Positions 1 through 7,172 of a DNA stretch of 64,000 bases are shown in pieces. The stretch spans positions 483,780 through 547,779 of the forward strand of contig CAVXLN010000008.1 of the NCBI GenBank assembly GCA_963762435.1, given 5' to 3'. The notes below the pieces were generated by a model. That model was not told the DNA's origin. It saw only the letters and a program-made list of their open reading frames with translations, and did not search any database. The DNA is from JAXDMU01 sp963762435 (GTDB taxonomy: Bacteria; Pseudomonadota; Alphaproteobacteria; ATCC43930; CGMCC-115725). The position numbers and the translations under genes are program-made. The first letter of the stretch is position 1, and each line of letters opens with the position of its first letter.

Positions 1-499
1 GGATTTTGGATCAGGCGGTCATCAATAGTGGCTTTGACTTCCGACGATATGCCATGAAACCAATGCCCAAGAAGCCGAGGATCATCGTCGCCCAAGTGGG
101 AGGCTCGGGGACAGCGGTTGTTATTCCCGCCCCTTCAGTTATTGTCCCCGAGACAACGAAAATCGGCGCGCCGGAGAACTCAGTTTCAACGCTCGAATGG
201 CCAAATCCAGTAGTCGCCAAAGCTCCACCAGCTATATCAAATCCCAAAGTGAGCAAGTTGCCGCCGTCATTGATATCTAAATCATAAAACGAGGGGGGCT
301 GATCTAGGGTGTCACTGACGACGATACCTGGTTCGCCAACACCAGTGTCAGTGAAGTTAAACGCGCTGATACCACCGGAAGCGGTTTGGACCAGATCAAT
401 AGCAGTAATACCGGTTCGCTGAACGACTGACTCGCGCGGGGGATTCCCCGCCACGTCAAATCGTGATTCATAGAGCGGCATGGTTTTGTGGAGCGAGCC

Positions 500-1006
500 A
501 TGCCCGCCTTGGCGATCCGGACTGACTTGAGTGCCGCCGATCTTCGGCAACATGCGAAGCGAGAGAAGAATCCCCGGGTGGCGCGCAGACTGCTGGCGAT
601 CGCCAATGCGCTGGACGGGATGAGCCGGGAAATGTCGGCGCGGCTCGCGGGCATGGATCGACAGGCGCTGCGTGACTGGGTCGTGCGCTACAATGAAGGC
701 GGTCTGGAAGGGCTGCGCGATCGCTGGGGTCCTGGCCGACCGGCGGCGGTGAGCGAGGCGGAACTTGCCGCGGTGAAGGCGAAAATTCTGAGTGCTGCGG
801 CCGGGGCTGGAAGCGGACAGCCGCTCTACCGGATCGTCGATGTGGCCGAGATGATCGAGAAGCGCACAGGGGTGCGCTACAGCGTCTCGCGGACGCACCG
901 GATCATGCAGGCGATGAACCTGTCCTATCAGAAGACCCGTCCGGTCCATCCCCAAGTCGATCCGCGCGCTCAGCGGACATTCAAAAAAAGTTCGGGTCGC
1001 GGGTGA
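500..1006 (+). CDS. IS630 transposase, N-terminal part (helix-turn-helix)
   Basis: This first frame of the IS630 transposase encodes about 168 residues. Residues 25-75 form a helix-turn-helix of the type that binds IS630 ends (the run RLAGMDRQALRDWVVRYNE is typical). A second winged-helix-like segment follows, containing YSVSRTHRIMQAMNLSYQK. The ATG at 500 follows GGAG at a suitable distance; a GTG at 488 is also possible. The frame ends at 1006, just after a run of seven A followed by G. A -1 slip there continues into the catalytic frame, so the working protein is probably a fusion of both frames of about 345 residues, the usual size for the family. Confidence 0.85.
   Translation: MPALAIRTDLSAADLRQHAKREKNPRVARRLLAIANALDGMSREMSARLAGMDRQALRDWVVRYNEGGLEGLRDRWGPGRPAAVSEAELAAVKAKILSAAAGAGSGQPLYRIVDVAEMIEKRTGVRYSVSRTHRIMQAMNLSYQKTRPVHPQVDPRAQRTFKKSSGRG
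983..990 (+). other. A7G slippery site for -1 frameshifting in the IS630 transposase
   Basis: Seven A residues followed by G lie at the overlap of the two transposase frames. A -1 slip changes the reading from FKKSSGRG-stop to FKKKFGSRVRRIARR, which leads directly into the DDE domain. Programmed frameshifting on A-runs is documented for several IS families, including IS630. Slippage was not measured, so its use here is inferred. Confidence 0.6.
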
Positions 1007-1563
1007 GGCGCATAGCCCGCCGCAAGGCGCCAGGGAAAAGGCTCGAAATCTGGTTCCAGGACGAAACCCGCGTCGGCCAGGTCGGACGAACCGGGAGGCT
1101 CTGGTTCGAGCGAGGCATCCGGCCCCGCGGCAGGCGGGACATGCGCCACCAGGCGGCCTGGATCTTCGGCGCCGTCTGTCCGGCGCGCGATACCGGCGTC
1201 GCCCTCGTCCTGCCCGTGGCGACCACAGAAGCAATGCAGCTCCTGCTATCCGAGCTGAGCCAGGCAGTCGCCCCGGACGCCCATGCCATCCTCGTCCTCG
1301 ACAAGGCCGGATGGCACACCGCCAAGCGCCTCAAATGGCCGGACAACGTCTCGCCGATCCACCTGCCGCCCTACAGCCCTGAACTCAACGGCATCGAGCG
1401 CATCTGGCTCTACCTCAAAGAGCGCTACCTCTCCCACTGCGTCTTTGCTGACGCAGATGAAATCATCGACGCCTGCTGCGAGGCCTGGAACAAGCTCATC
1501 GCCGAAGCAGGCCGTATCCAGACCCTCGCGGCTTCATCCTGGGCCGAAAAGGTCAATCCTTAG
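1003..1563 (+). CDS. IS630 transposase, C-terminal catalytic part (DDE)
   Basis: This frame carries the DDE_3 catalytic domain, 186 residues counted from a GTG at 1003. The three acidic residues are visible: D in WFQDETRVG, D in LVLDKAGWH (most relatives have LVLDNAGWH) and E in PPYSPELNGIERIW. It overlaps the first frame by 4 bases and lacks a convincing ribosome binding site of its own, so it is probably translated by frameshifting from the upstream frame. The catalytic triad is intact, so the element may be active. Confidence 0.85.
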   Translation: MRRIARRKAPGKRLEIWFQDETRVGQVGRTGRLWFERGIRPRGRRDMRHQAAWIFGAVCPARDTGVALVLPVATTEAMQLLLSELSQAVAPDAHAILVLDKAGWHTAKRLKWPDNVSPIHLPPYSPELNGIERIWLYLKERYLSHCVFADADEIIDACCEAWNKLIAEAGRIQTLAASSWAEKVNP

Positions 1564-1980
1564 AGGAACCGGTATAAGATCGTCAGTTCCGCCCGGGGCA
1601 GTTGCCGCAACCGTGGCATCGACGGTAAAGGTTCCCGTTATCGTCCCGCCCCCACTGTTGTACGATGCATCAACGGTGTAAGTAGTAAACGTATCCGCTT
1701 TCGCCGCAGTTGCTATCGATGCCGAGATCACGAGCGCTGAAAATGTCGATTTAACGATATTTGATTTCATCGCGAATGAGCTCCAGGACCCATTTTCACA
1801 ACTGAACACCCTCTTTTTCATAATGACCTCATTGTTTCGGATTGAAATTACGACGCAATTAGCTAGCTGCTCATTCCGATTAAAGTAAATCGGACCTGGG
1901 TCTGTAGACGGTCCTAGGACCATCGTTTGGCGGAAGAAGACCCTTGCCCAAAGCGGATGGTCGCGCCAATAATCAGAGGT

Positions 1981-2611
1981 ATGAAAATCCTGATCGTCGA
2001 TGATCATCCCATCTATCGAAAGGGCCTTATTGCCCTCCTCCATCAAATGGAACCGGATACGGCTCTGCTGCAGGCGAATGAGGGTGCGCAGGCGCTGACC
2101 CTCATCGCGGAGCACGATGATCTCGACGTGGTGATTCTTGATCTCATGATGCCGGGGATGGATGGTTTGCGCGCCATCGCCCAATTCGGCCAGCTTCGAC
2201 CGGAATTACCGGTGATCATTCTATCGTCCTCCGAAAATCCGGAGGATGTGCGAGGAGCGATCGCGCAGGGCGCTCTCGGCTACGTCCCGAAATCGGCTGC
2301 CGAACATACTCTTCTCACTGCAATCCGCGTTGTACTCAATGGCGACGTTCTACGTGCCGCCGTTCGTTCTTCTGCCGACGAATTCTGCCGCTCCAAAGAT
2401 TGAATCAGGGTCCGACAGGCCAGTGCTGACTGATCGCCAGATCGAGGTTCTCCGGAAGGTCAGTGCCGGCCAATTGAACAAGAACATTGCAGTTGAACTC
2501 GGTCTTTCGGAAAAGACCGTCAAATCGCACATCACGGCAATTTTCAGAGCCCTGAACGTCATGAGCCGTAGCCAGGCCGCTAAAGCAGCTCGTGAAGCTG
2601 GCCTTATTTGA
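1981..2611 (+). pseudogene. LuxR/NarL-family response regulator, frameshifted
   Basis: The N-terminal receiver domain begins MKILIVDDHP at the ATG at 1981. It has the phospho-acceptor D in VVILDLMMPG and the conserved K in VPKSA. The C-terminal LuxR helix-turn-helix (LTDRQIEVLRKVSAG through SEKTVKSHITAIFRAL) lies in another frame. The switch is near 2350, where reading GDV then YVPPFVLLP requires removing one base. The two frames together give a normal regulator of about 209 residues. It converges on a hybrid histidine kinase with an 8-base overlap, which suggests a cognate pair. This is either a real frameshift or a sequence error; other genes here carry similar single-base insertions, so error is quite likely. 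Confidence 0.75.
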
Positions 2612-4394
2612 CGATCGCACGATCCGTCATCGGTTCCTTGATCCTATCCTTGGCAATCAGGTTGACGATCGCGGCCCGCAGTTTGCCATTCGAGACCGGC
2701 TTGTGCAGAAGCAACAGGCGGCTCGCCTTAGCTTCGGCCAAGCGATCTGGCGCCGTATCGCCGGTGATGAGCATCGCTGGAATCGTCTCGTTGTATTCCG
2801 AACGGAGCTGCTCGATGACATCAATTCCGTTCTCGCCGTCGCGAAGCCGGTAATCACAGATGATAAGATCAGGTCGTTGTGCGCAGTCCGAAAGACAGTC
2901 GATAGCGTCGTCACCGGAGCCAGCTACAATAACCTCGTGGCCCCATCCCTTCAGCAAGGCAGACATCGCATTGCGAATCGCTAGCTCGTCGTCGATCACC
3001 ACGATGAAGCCATGCGCGAGCGCGCCCGACGGCCCGTCCGACGACCGTTTGCAGGCTTGGATTGCTTCAGTGGCAATCGGAACAGAGACTTCAAAGCGAG
3101 AGCCGTAGCCCAATCGTGAACGAACTTTCAGCTCACAGCCCAGTAAATCGAGCAGGCGGCGGACGATAGCAAGTCCGAGTCCCAGGCCTTTGTTACGGTC
3201 ACGTTCCGGGTTGCCCAATTGATAATATTCTTGGAATATGCGGTCGTGCTGATCGGGAGGGATTCCCCGTCCTGTGTCCAAAACCTGTATGGATAAGGTC
3301 GTATGGCCTCGTCGGCAGCCAACCAGAACGCGCCCATGATCGGTGTAGCGGATCGCATTCGAAATAAGATTACGAAGGATGCGTTCCAAAAGGATCGGGT
3401 CGCTGTCGATGACGACCGTGGAGCGGATCCAGACAAGCGATAATCCCTTGATGTTGGCTTCTTCCTGGTGGTCTCGGCATAGCCTTTCAAGCAGAGGCCC
3501 AATCGGGAATGGCTGTCGATGGACCTCTACAGTGCCTGCATCAAGCTGCGAGATGTCGAGCAAAGCGGAAAAGAGACCGTCCATCGCGGCGGTAAATTCC
3601 TCGATCTGTTCAATCAACCTTTGCCCTTCCAAAGGCATGATGAGGCGGCGCAAAGCACCAATAAATAGACCGAGCGCGTGAATGGGCTGCCGCAAATCAT
3701 GACTTGCTGCCGCGAGGAACGTCGTCTTCGCTGCACTCGCGCGTTCAGCAATATCCTTTTGGCGTTGCAAATCGGCGGCCATCCGCTCGGTCTGGATGCG
3801 TAGCTTGACCAATTGCTTAAAAGTACGATTGGTTATGACGGCGAGCCCGGCCATCGCTGGGATGAAGACCAGTAGCAGCATACAGCTCGCTCGCCGAACG
3901 GGGTCAGGCGATGTTATGCCGTACGCCAGATACGGGAGCGTGGCTGGTATAAATAGGGCAAAGAAAGCTGGCAGGTAGGCGCCGAAAGCTGAGATCGCGC
4001 CAGAGGAGACTGACAGTGTAACCACCATAACGAGAAGCTCCATGTCGAAGCGGCCTCCCGTCGTTAATTCTAGGGGTGCCCAACCCCAGCCGACTCCCTC
4101 CGCAAAGCTAATCAGACTGAACAAAACGGCCCAGTACCGCCAACTTTCACCCACTGGTTGCGACCGTCTGTAGGCCGCACGCAACGCGAGATGGCTTGCT
4201 GCACAGGCACCGATGTAGCAATCCCAAGCCAGCCCAGTTCGTGTGTTCACGAACCCGAGTTGAAACAAAATCAATGTTAGGATGACCGCGGAAAAGGCCG
4301 CGCCCGACACCCCAAGTGTGACAAATCCAAACACTGCGTCAATCTGCTCGACGGCAATGCGAAGTTGCGTCTCATCGGACGCAGGTGTGGTCAT
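2604..4394 (-). CDS. membrane hybrid sensor histidine kinase with C-terminal receiver
   Basis: A protein of 596 residues. The first ~190 residues contain about six hydrophobic segments and form the membrane sensor region. A coiled stretch leads to a HisKA domain with the phospho-acceptor H near residue 232 (AAASHDLRQP). The ATPase domain has the N box (NLISNAIRY), the G1 box (DTGRGIP) and the G2 box (GLGLGLAI). A receiver domain fills residues 465-580, with its phospho-acceptor D near 514 (IICDYRL). The signal is unknown. This layout resembles RpfC/NahK-type kinases that pass phosphate to a LuxR-type partner, and the frameshifted regulator at 1981-2611 is the likely partner. The ATG at 4394 is preferred; an upstream start at 4418 is possible. 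Confidence 0.88.
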   Translation of the reverse strand: MTTPASDETQLRIAVEQIDAVFGFVTLGVSGAAFSAVILTLILFQLGFVNTRTGLAWDCYIGACAASHLALRAAYRRSQPVGESWRYWAVLFSLISFAEGVGWGWAPLELTTGGRFDMELLVMVVTLSVSSGAISAFGAYLPAFFALFIPATLPYLAYGITSPDPVRRASCMLLLVFIPAMAGLAVITNRTFKQLVKLRIQTERMAADLQRQKDIAERASAAKTTFLAAASHDLRQPIHALGLFIGALRRLIMPLEGQRLIEQIEEFTAAMDGLFSALLDISQLDAGTVEVHRQPFPIGPLLERLCRDHQEEANIKGLSLVWIRSTVVIDSDPILLERILRNLISNAIRYTDHGRVLVGCRRGHTTLSIQVLDTGRGIPPDQHDRIFQEYYQLGNPERDRNKGLGLGLAIVRRLLDLLGCELKVRSRLGYGSRFEVSVPIATEAIQACKRSSDGPSGALAHGFIVVIDDELAIRNAMSALLKGWGHEVIVAGSGDDAIDCLSDCAQRPDLIICDYRLRDGENGIDVIEQLRSEYNETIPAMLITGDTAPDRLAEAKASRLLLLHKPVSNGKLRAAIVNLIAKDRIKEPMTDRAIVK

Positions 4395-4608
4395 CGCGTG
4401 CCTGTTCAGGATAGCCATCAGCCGCCTAATTTGAATGACAAGATGCAGCTATCAGAATTTGTGGAACGGTTCAGCAATATTCTTAAGGTGCGGCTACACA
4501 GTCTGCTGACGCCAATGTTCTGCAACGCGACCGCGACCGCGACCGACCCGCCAAAGGCGCAACGTCCGAGTTGGGTCAATGAACGAACCCGCTCTCGCGG
4601 GCGAGGGT

Positions 4609-4992
4609 TCAAGCCGCCGCATTCATGATCGCCTCGACCTGCGCCTCGGTCTCGGCCACGGCCTGGTGGTGACCGGCGACGGTCACGACGGCTTGGCTGC
4701 CCGGCGGATCGTCATTGGGATCGCTCGGCCCCACCACCGTGATGGCGCCGACCGCGAGATAAAGCGGCGTGCCGTCGGGGGCGGTAAAGGCGCCGAGCTT
4801 GGCACCCGCGCCCTTGAGCAGGGCCGCGATGCTGGCCGCATCCTCCCGCGTCAGCTGGTAAGCGCCGGCGTAATCGACCTTGGTGAAGACCGAACCTTGA
4901 TCGTCCGGCGTGCTGCGCGTGATGCGATAGACCGCACCGGCCTGAAGATGGAGCGGACTGCCATCGAGGGTCGGGATGTCGACGAAAGCCAT
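4609..4992 (-). CDS. hypothetical protein (127 aa)
   Basis: The start at 4992 follows AAGAAAGG at good spacing. The protein has no signal peptide or membrane segment. Its first half alternates short beta-like stretches around a repeated pattern (GSPLHLQAGAVYRI and later GTPLYLAVGAITVV). This suggests two similar beta units separated by a helical linker (EDAASIAALLKGAGAKLG). The C-terminus is Ala/Glu-rich and helical. No family is recognised. It lies between the histidine kinase gene and the XRE cluster, with about 210 featureless bases towards the kinase gene. Confidence 0.6.
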   Translation of the reverse strand: MAFVDIPTLDGSPLHLQAGAVYRITRSTPDDQGSVFTKVDYAGAYQLTREDAASIAALLKGAGAKLGAFTAPDGTPLYLAVGAITVVGPSDPNDDPPGSQAVVTVAGHHQAVAETEAQVEAIMNAAA

Positions 4993-5050
4993 GGCGCGGG
5001 CCTTTCTTGGCGGGGAGGGCAGAGCATAGCGGACTGGCTGCCGCAAATCA

Positions 5051-5635
5051 TCAGGCCGCGTCCAGCTTGACGCCCACCCGCTGGCCCAAGGCGGCCGCGA
5101 TATTCACCAGCTCATCGAGGGAGAATCTTTCGGTTTGGCCGCGCAGCAGATAACTCACGCATGGCTGTGTGAGACCCAGCTGCGCCGCCACCTCTCGCTG
5201 CTCCCAGCCTTTCGTCCGGATGATCGTCTCGATCTGCCGCATCAGCTCGGCGCGAAGCTCGAGATTGACCTCGATCTGCCCCGCGCTTGGACTAAGCCGG
5301 CTGGCGACCGGGCCGGACGGACCTTTGAATACGCCTTGGTACCAGTATTTCTGCGGATCGCGAAACCAAGCGCGGTTCTTTTCGGTTTCGAATTTCGCGA
5401 GCTGGCGCATATCCACGCCGAAGCGGAAGCACACGGCAAGCAGTTCCCAGAGCTCCTCGTCCCGAGGTGCGCGCTTCAAATAGACCACCAAGCCTCGCTG
5501 CCCGTCGCTTTGGAATGTCTCGATGCAAGCAATGCGTTCCAGCCATTCGAAGTAAGCCCGCTCGTCATTCTGATGATAGAACGAGACCTGCGTGTCCATT
5601 TGGGACAGTTCGAGGAACGCGTCTTCGGATGTCAT
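5051..5635 (-). CDS. XRE-family regulator with an additional N-terminal domain
   Basis: A protein of 194 residues in two parts. Residues ~110-194 form an XRE/HigA-type helix-turn-helix (EVAAQLGLTQPCVSYLLRG, ending GQRVGVKLDAA). They are closely similar to the antitoxin at 6488-6769. Residues 1-105 are unrelated to that antitoxin and rich in aromatic and charged residues (YFEWLERI, WELLAVCFRFGVDMRQ, RAWFRDPQKYWYQ). This unit is not recognised. The fusion suggests a sensor or toxin-neutralising domain attached to an antitoxin-type DNA-binding domain. No toxin gene is adjacent, so this is an orphan regulator or solitary antitoxin. Binding site and partner are unknown. Confidence 0.7.
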   Translation of the reverse strand: MTSEDAFLELSQMDTQVSFYHQNDERAYFEWLERIACIETFQSDGQRGLVVYLKRAPRDEELWELLAVCFRFGVDMRQLAKFETEKNRAWFRDPQKYWYQGVFKGPSGPVASRLSPSAGQIEVNLELRAELMRQIETIIRTKGWEQREVAAQLGLTQPCVSYLLRGQTERFSLDELVNIAAALGQRVGVKLDAA

Positions 5636-5689
5636 CGTGCTTTGCCTGGTGCGGAAGGGGCGCCGAGGCCGCCTCGAACGGCCTGCCGG

Positions 5690-5833
5690 TTAAGCCGCGT
5701 CCAGCTTGACGCGTACTCGCTGGCCAAGGGCGGCAATGATATCGACCAGGGCATCAAGCGAAAAATTCCCGATCCGGCCTCGCCGGAGATCATTCACTCG
5801 CGGCCGCGCGATCTCGCAGCAGGCGGCTTTCTC
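5690..5833 (-). pseudogene. truncated copy of an XRE/HigA antitoxin gene
   Basis: The last 47 codons read RPRVNDLRRGRIGNFSLDAL and end GQRVRVKLDAA. This nearly repeats the C-terminus of the antitoxin at 6488-6769 (RPRVNDLLRG versus QPRVNDLLRG, NFSLDAL shared). Upstream of about 5833 the similarity stops and the frame runs into sequence antisense to the next gene. It is the decayed 3' end of a third copy of the same gene type. Confidence 0.6.
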
Positions 5834-5896
5834 GGCAAGGGAGGGAAGGCGCATACTAAGAGCGATCCGGGAGGATCTTGCGCCAGGGAGGCCGGG

Positions 5897-6487
5897 ATGG
5901 AATGGAGCGTCTGGTCCCTCAATCATGTCGAGCGCGCCCATCGCGACGTGATCGTCATCCTGCTTGCCTGGAACCGCTTCTCGACGAGGGTCGGCGAGGA
6001 GCTCAAGAAGCACAGCCAGGAATTCGGTCATCTCATGAGCTACAAGGGCGTGCTCGTCCTGCCCTATGACGACCGTATGCGCGAGGCGCTCGTGGAAATC
6101 ACGGCCAAGCCTTGGCCTGAGGCGGTCAAGGCGCGGATCGAGGCCGAGCAATATCCCTTCCTCCTCATCATCGACCGCGACTTCCGCGATTTCGACCCGT
6201 GCCGCGACCAATTCGCCTTCGTCTGGTTCTCCGACCTCAAGGGTCATGAGGACACGGTCCCGGAAGTGCTCGACGCCATCGCCCGCAAGATCGACCGCCG
6301 CGAGGATCTCTTCGCCTATCTCGCCGAGGTCGCGGCGGCGGCCGAGGAAGGCAAGCTCGCCGACCGCCTCGCCGGTCTTGCCAAATATGTCGATCTGAAG
6401 CTGCCCGTGATCCCGGGCATGCTCTCGATCAATGCGGGGGCGATCTGGGCGGCGGTGATGGGTGGGGCGGCGAAGGGGCGGGTGTGA
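5897..6487 (+). CDS. hypothetical protein (196 aa) between XRE units
   Basis: The ATG at 5897 is preceded by AGGGAGG at ideal spacing, so the start is clear. The protein has no signal peptide. Its middle has alternating beta and helical segments (VIVILLAWN, GVLVLPYDD, FLLIIDRDFRDFDP), suggesting a Rossmann-like alpha/beta fold. A charged helical stretch and a hydrophobic tail (GMLSINAGAIWAAVMGG) follow. No family is recognised. It starts next to a truncated antitoxin copy and its stop abuts the stop of the intact antitoxin at 6488. Its place among antitoxin fragments suggests an accessory gene, perhaps stress- or defence-related, but nothing in the sequence proves this. Confidence 0.65.
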   Translation: MEWSVWSLNHVERAHRDVIVILLAWNRFSTRVGEELKKHSQEFGHLMSYKGVLVLPYDDRMREALVEITAKPWPEAVKARIEAEQYPFLLIIDRDFRDFDPCRDQFAFVWFSDLKGHEDTVPEVLDAIARKIDRREDLFAYLAEVAAAAEEGKLADRLAGLAKYVDLKLPVIPGMLSINAGAIWAAVMGGAAKGRV

Positions 6488-6769
6488 TCAGGCCGCGTCG
6501 AGCTTGACGCTCACGCGCTGGCCGAGGGCCGCCGCGATATTCACCAGCGCGTCGAGCGAGAAGTTCGCAATCCGGCCGCGCAGGAGATCATTGACCCGCG
6601 GCTGCGTAATCCCGCAACGAGCGGCAGCTTCCGCCTGCTTCCAGCCATGGGCACGGATGATTGCCTCGATCTGTCGCATGATATCAGCCCGTGCCTTCAG
6701 ATTGGCGGCCTCGCCCGGCGTGTCGGCGATGGCGTCCCAGACGCTGGTGAAGGTCTCGGTTTCGATCAT
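6488..6769 (-). CDS. HigA-like XRE antitoxin
   Basis: A 93-residue protein with a central XRE helix-turn-helix (KQAEAAARCGITQPRVNDLL) and the C-terminal stretch NFSLDALVNIAAALGQRV seen in HigA/HTH_37 antitoxins. Its start overlaps the stop of the toxin gene by 4 bases (ATGA), so the two are translationally coupled in the toxin-first order typical of higBA. In this family the antitoxin binds the toxin through protein contact and represses its own promoter through the helix-turn-helix. The N-terminal 30 residues probably make the toxin contact. Confidence 0.85.
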   Translation of the reverse strand: MIETETFTSVWDAIADTPGEAANLKARADIMRQIEAIIRAHGWKQAEAAARCGITQPRVNDLLRGRIANFSLDALVNIAAALGQRVSVKLDAA

Positions 6770-7098
6770 CTTATGGTCCTCATCAGCTCCGCATAGCGAG
6801 CTTTTGCAACGTCGATGTCGCGCTGCGCCGTTTTCTCGGTCTTCTTCTGGAACGCGTGCAGCACGTAGATGGCGTCGGCTAGGCGAGCGGTGTAAATCAC
6901 GCGATAGGCGCCGCTCGCATCCCGGATCCTCAGCTCCTCGACACCGGGTCCGATCGTGGAAAACGGCTTGAAGCTCGATGGCTGCTCCCCGCGCTGCACT
7001 TTCTCGAGCTGATAGCCTGCTTGTTGCCTGGCGGCAGCGGGAAAGAGCCGCAATGACTGCAACGAGTCTGCAAGGAACGCGATCTGCTTCACGAGCAT
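6766..7098 (-). CDS. RelE/HigB-type toxin (Gp49-like)
   Basis: A 110-residue basic protein with the RelE-fold pattern: helical N-terminus, then beta strands carrying VEELRIRD, AYRVIYTAR and AIYVLHAFQKKTEKT. The last motif (HAFxKKTxKT) is diagnostic for the phage-derived Gp49-like/HigB group. These toxins cut mRNA on the ribosome. It is first in the pair and coupled to the antitoxin. The divergent region 7099-7172 before the helicase gene should hold its promoter and the antitoxin operator. Confidence 0.87.
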   Translation of the reverse strand: MLVKQIAFLADSLQSLRLFPAAARQQAGYQLEKVQRGEQPSSFKPFSTIGPGVEELRIRDASGAYRVIYTARLADAIYVLHAFQKKTEKTAQRDIDVAKARYAELMRTIR

Positions 7099-7172
7099 CT
7101 TATATCAAAATCGATATAGAGTCTCAACCTTCCCATTCCCCCCGCCCCCGCATCTCCTCTAAACTCCCCCGT

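Larger units (their letters stand above)
408..1574 (+). mobile_element. IS630-family insertion sequence
   Basis: The element contains a two-frame IS630-type transposase. Near both ends lies the inverted sequence TACCGGTTC, at 409-417 and, on the other strand, at 1566-1574. IS630/Tc1 elements insert at TA and duplicate it. TA is present at 406-407 and at 1575-1576. Using these as the duplication restores the reading frame of the interrupted PEP-CTERM gene, which supports the boundaries given. The exact ends are uncertain by 1-3 bases because TA-rich bases flank both tips. Confidence 0.8.
11..1770 (-). pseudogene. PEP-CTERM-anchored secreted protein gene, split by an IS630 insertion
   Basis: The gene reads leftward in two pieces. 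The 5' piece (about 1576-1770) starts with an ATG at 1770 and encodes a signal peptide (MKSNIVKSTFSALV... ending ATAAKA) followed by about 40 mature residues. The 3' piece (11-405) ends with a PEP-CTERM sorting signal: VPEP, a hydrophobic stretch, then YRRK just before the stop. Such proteins are exported and processed by an exosortase, usually in organisms that make exopolysaccharide. Removing 408-1574 and one copy of the TA target joins the pieces in frame through TDDLTAIDL, giving about 197 residues. The gene is therefore a recent insertional knockout. An alternative ATG lies at 1821, but the signal peptide fits 1770 better. Confidence 0.8.

Noticed and set aside
5135..5896. N-terminal extension of the 196-residue gene
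   Set aside because: The longer frame is antisense to the XRE gene and its truncated copy; the ATG at 5897 has a strong ribosome binding site.
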